Below, piece after piece: positions 61,287 to 64,000 of a stretch of 64,000 nt of DNA (its first letter is position 1; every line of letters begins with the position of its first letter). This stretch comes from Hydra vulgaris. Its lineage: Eukaryota > Cnidaria > Hydrozoa > Anthoathecata > Hydridae. The stretch covers positions 33,000,001 through 33,064,000 of the forward strand of contig NC_088930.1 in assembly GCF_038396675.1 (NCBI RefSeq), read 5' to 3'. Under the pieces are notes generated by a model that made no database searches, was not told the DNA's origin, and saw nothing but the letters and a program-made list of their open reading frames with translations. The position numbers were made by a program, and so were the translations under genes.

Positions 61287-62249
61287 TTTACAACGTACAA
61301 CTTATTACTTAAAAGTCAATGCACTGTTGAACAATTTAAAAATTTCTTCAAAAACTTGAGTTATTTAAATAAAGCGAAGAAGACAAATAATTAATACCAG
61401 TAATACTGCCAAAGTTATCAATTCTGAACGCGAAAAAAAATTAAAAATTTTAAATGAACATTTAACTCACTAAACTATCAGCTCTTCAGTTTTTGTAGTT
61501 GCGTTTGTTTGCTTTTTTTGAATAGTTTTTACCGATCTCAAACTTTCTTGAGACATCGTAAGCATGGAATTTCTGAAATTCGACAAAATAGGTTCGAAAA
61601 GAGCTTGAACTTTTGAAAATGATCATAAGTATTTGCTAAAACATTTCTATTGTTTTTAAATTATTATATTTATTATTGCTTAAGTATATTGTGATTTTTT
61701 TAATATTTTTGAATGCTTAGTGAATTTTTCCGCAATCTACGCCTATGGTTATGCTGACCCTTTCAATTTTAATATCATGTTTTATATTGAGTTTTTCTTT
61801 AATAAAATATTTTACTTTCGATTCGCTTTCCTCCCATGATTCGCTTTATTTTTCTCCAAAACCTTTAAACCTCAAATTGTTTCTCCTGCTGCGATCTTCT
61901 GATTTAGCAATTTTGTCTATAAAAATTTCGCTCAAACTTTTTTTTTTCATTTTCTTTGATGTGATGGTTTTTCATAAGCTTCGTTTTTGTTTGCTTTATG
62001 GTTTTTTCATAATATTTGTTTTAAAGGTTCATCCCAATGTTTATGGAAGAAACTTTATTTTTTATGGATATGTTTTCATTTTTTAAAGCTCTATTTTCCC
62101 TTTAAGTCTATTCTCTTACCATTGATTTTTAACAAATTATTTTTGTGAGCTTCTAATAGTTCTTTTACTTGCCTGATTGTTAAACTTTATGCCATTTTTC
62201 TTTTTTTAAAGAGTGTCTTATCTCGACAAAAGCCTCGCGCAAAAAAAAG
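61287..62249. other. AT-rich DNA, no gene recognised
   Basis: The 113-codon frame at 61745-62086 is Phe/Leu/Ser-rich and without family resemblance. It is best read as chance. Confidence 0.4.
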
Positions 62250-62595
62250 ATATATCCTATATGGGTTAGGATAGCTTTTTTGTGATATCATAAAAATATT
62301 TGAACTTTCATTCATCTGGTATTAAGTACTTTTTAACCATTTAGATTAAAATATATAAGGCACTTAAAATCTATAAAATATGTTGTAATTTCCACCTAGA
62401 TCTCATATGGGATTTAGCATATAAAAATCATGTGGGACAAAAAAATAGTTCCTACATGGATTACATGCGGGAAAAAACACGTATATTACATGTAGAGTTT
62501 GCCATATATAACCCATGTGAGATTACCACGTTTATCCCATGTGGGATTTACCATATAAAACCCACCTGGGACAAAATAATAATCCCCAGATGAGT
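62250..62595 (+). repeat. CATGTGGGAT repeat family, copy B
   Basis: It begins GATATATCCTATATGGGTTAGG and follows copy A (43187) through CACTTAAAATCTATAAAATA, GATTTAGCATATAAAAAYCA and ATTACATGCGGGAAAAAA, ending near ATCCCCAGATGAGTTAC. It is shorter than copy A in its first half and directly abuts the LINE that follows. Confidence 0.7.
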
Positions 62596-64000
62596 TACTA
62601 TGGTGTAACAAACAAAATATTTAGTTGGGTAAAAATTTATCTTATTAACTGAAAACAGTATGTAGTCAATCCGGATTCTGGTACATTAAACATTTTGTGT
62701 GGAGTTCCACAAGGTTTAATTCTCGGCCCTCTCCTATTTCTAATTTATCTGAACAACTTCTGTATTGTATCTGCAAAATTAAACTCAATTATGTATGCTG
62801 ATTATACTAATTTATTTATGTTTAATAGTGATATTAATCATTTATATGGAGATATAAAATAATAAAAGTAAATAAATGGTTTAGAGCTAACAAACTCTCA
62901 ATAAACACGGATAAAACTCAATATACATTATTTTAAATAAAAACACAAGAAGAAAATCTGCCACTTAAATTAACAGCTCTCTTCATAAATGATAAATAAA
63001 TTAAAAAGGAGGAATTTTTAAAATACCTTGGAGTTTTTGTAAATAAAAATTTATCTTGGCTTCCTCACATAAAATGCATAGAATTAAAAGTAAACAAAAC
63101 AATTGGCATCATGTACAGAATTAGCCCATTCGTTAATATTCAAAGTCTTAAATTAACATACTTTTACCGAATTCATAGCTAAATTAATTACGGTAACATG
63201 GCGTGGGCTGGCACACAACTTGCTAAACTTAAAACGATGTTTAGTATGCAAAAACATGCTAGCAGAATAATAGGGTCAGCGTAACAACATCAGTTTTTGC
63301 CATGTCTAATAACATCTGTCCAACAATATCTGTAAATATTATGAAGTATACTAACATCTTTCCAACAACATCTGTAATTTTAATGATATCTAATAACATC
63401 TGTCCAACAACATCTGAAATTTCATTGGTGTCAAGTAACATCTGTGCAAAAATTAAATGAATTTTACAGATGTAGTTATATCTTTTAAATTATCAAAGTG
63501 TAATAACTTCTGTGCAAATACATCTTTGGATCTTTGAAACAAAATTTAAAATAAATCAAAACAATAACTATTCTCTAAGATCTAATCAGAGGCTCACATA
63601 TACACTGCCTCGTAAATTAACTAAATACAATATAACATACCGAGGGCCCAAGATATGGAACAGCTTTAAAAAATCCATTTCAATTTAGTGAAATCAGTAA
63701 ATTCATTTAAGTTTCAAATAAAAAGAGAAATTTTGAATCAAATGAAAGCTTTGAAATTTGATATGCAAACCTTTTTGATAAATCTTTTTGTTAAACTTAT
63801 TTTCTTATATTATATTTTATTTTTTGTTTAACTTAATTCATGTTGAAAGGAGTTTATTCTATTTATTGTCTTTTACTTTTAATATATAACAGAGATGATT
63901 GTCTTTTTATATTTTAACGTATTTTTATATAATTTTTTTTTCAACAATTTATTTTACTTAAAACTTGTTAAAGTAAAATAAATTAAAGCCCAAATAGGGG
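62596..64000 (+). pseudogene. 5'-truncated LINE, interrupted by a minisatellite
   Basis: The RT text reads VTNKIFSWVKIYL, then GVPQGLILGPLLFLIY (motif B, 62700-62750), then SIMYADYTNLFMF, where the YADD catalytic box is YADY. KWFRANKLSINTDKTQY and FLKYLGVFVNKNLSWLPHI follow, then HASRIIGS. At about 63283 the frame is broken by a 42-bp repeat array, and resumes near 63545 with SLRSNQRLTYTLPRKLTKYN and YRGPKIWNSFKKS. No end or tail is visible before the window stops. Confidence 0.8.
63283..63540. repeat. 42-bp tandem repeat inserted in the LINE
   Basis: Units of AACATCTGTCCAACAACATC plus 22 bp recur three times with full 42-bp spacing, and then as decayed pieces. On the minus strand the unit is open and translates as a 14-residue repeat such as DVVGQMLLDIIKIT. 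Confidence 0.8.

Noticed and set aside
61745-62086. 113-codon Phe/Leu-rich frame as a membrane protein
   Set aside because: The composition is what T-rich DNA yields by chance, and there is no start context or relative.

Overview
The window looks like nuclear DNA of a cnidarian, most likely Hydra or a close relative. It is extremely AT-rich. It has long (TA)n arrays, genes split by GT-AG introns, and many decayed transposons of types common in Hydra: Penelope-like, CR1/L2-type LINEs, BEL/Pao, Tc1, pogo/Jerky, Helitron, hAT-type miniatures and tRNA-derived SINEs. The organism is inferred from composition and element content, because no species-diagnostic gene is present.

Two host genes can be supported, both on the minus strand. 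The first (12456 to 8845) is a CDC14-family dual-specificity phosphatase in two exons. The intron phases agree and the catalytic residues fall almost exactly where human CDC14A has them. The second (58797 to 45226) is an NLR-type gene. A DEATH-domain exon (58797-58543) joins in phase to a large exon (48188-45226) encoding an NB-ARC NTPase with P-loop, Walker B, GLPL-like and MHD motifs, followed by fourteen 42-residue kinesin-light-chain-type TPRs. The intron between them is about 10.4 kb and filled with transposons. Two more decayed TPR units lie after the stop codon. The 5' end of this gene was not found.

Layout. 1-3650: AT-rich with a SINE scrap. 3655-6412: decayed LINE. 6450-8754: miniature elements, (TA)n and a Penelope-like remnant. 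8845-12456: CDC14 gene. 13989-20120: SINEs, hairpins and miniature elements. 21179-21821: spliced transposase-like relic. 22805-26140: miniature elements and dispersed repeats. 26288-29738: a 3.45-kb element with about 300-bp terminal inverted repeats (TIRs), TA target duplications and a broken transposase-like gene. 30650-31990: LINE pieces. 32526-37440: Helitron gene interrupted by a 4.0-kb element (33096-37104) that carries an unrecognised spliced minus-strand gene. 40051-44420: pogo and other transposase relics, palindromes and dispersed repeats. 45226-58797: the NLR gene with its intron, which holds BEL/Pao, Tc1, a RING-H2/IS630 transposase element and a pogo/Jerky pseudogene. 58800-64000: repeats and a LINE interrupted by a 42-bp minisatellite.

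The strongest candidates for something not yet described are the DEATH-NB-ARC-TPR gene with its still-changing TPR array, the IS630-type transposase with an N-terminal RING-H2 finger and iteron-like termini, and the CAGTAGGCAC-ended element with its spliced gene of unknown function. All family assignments were made by eye from motifs; no search was run.
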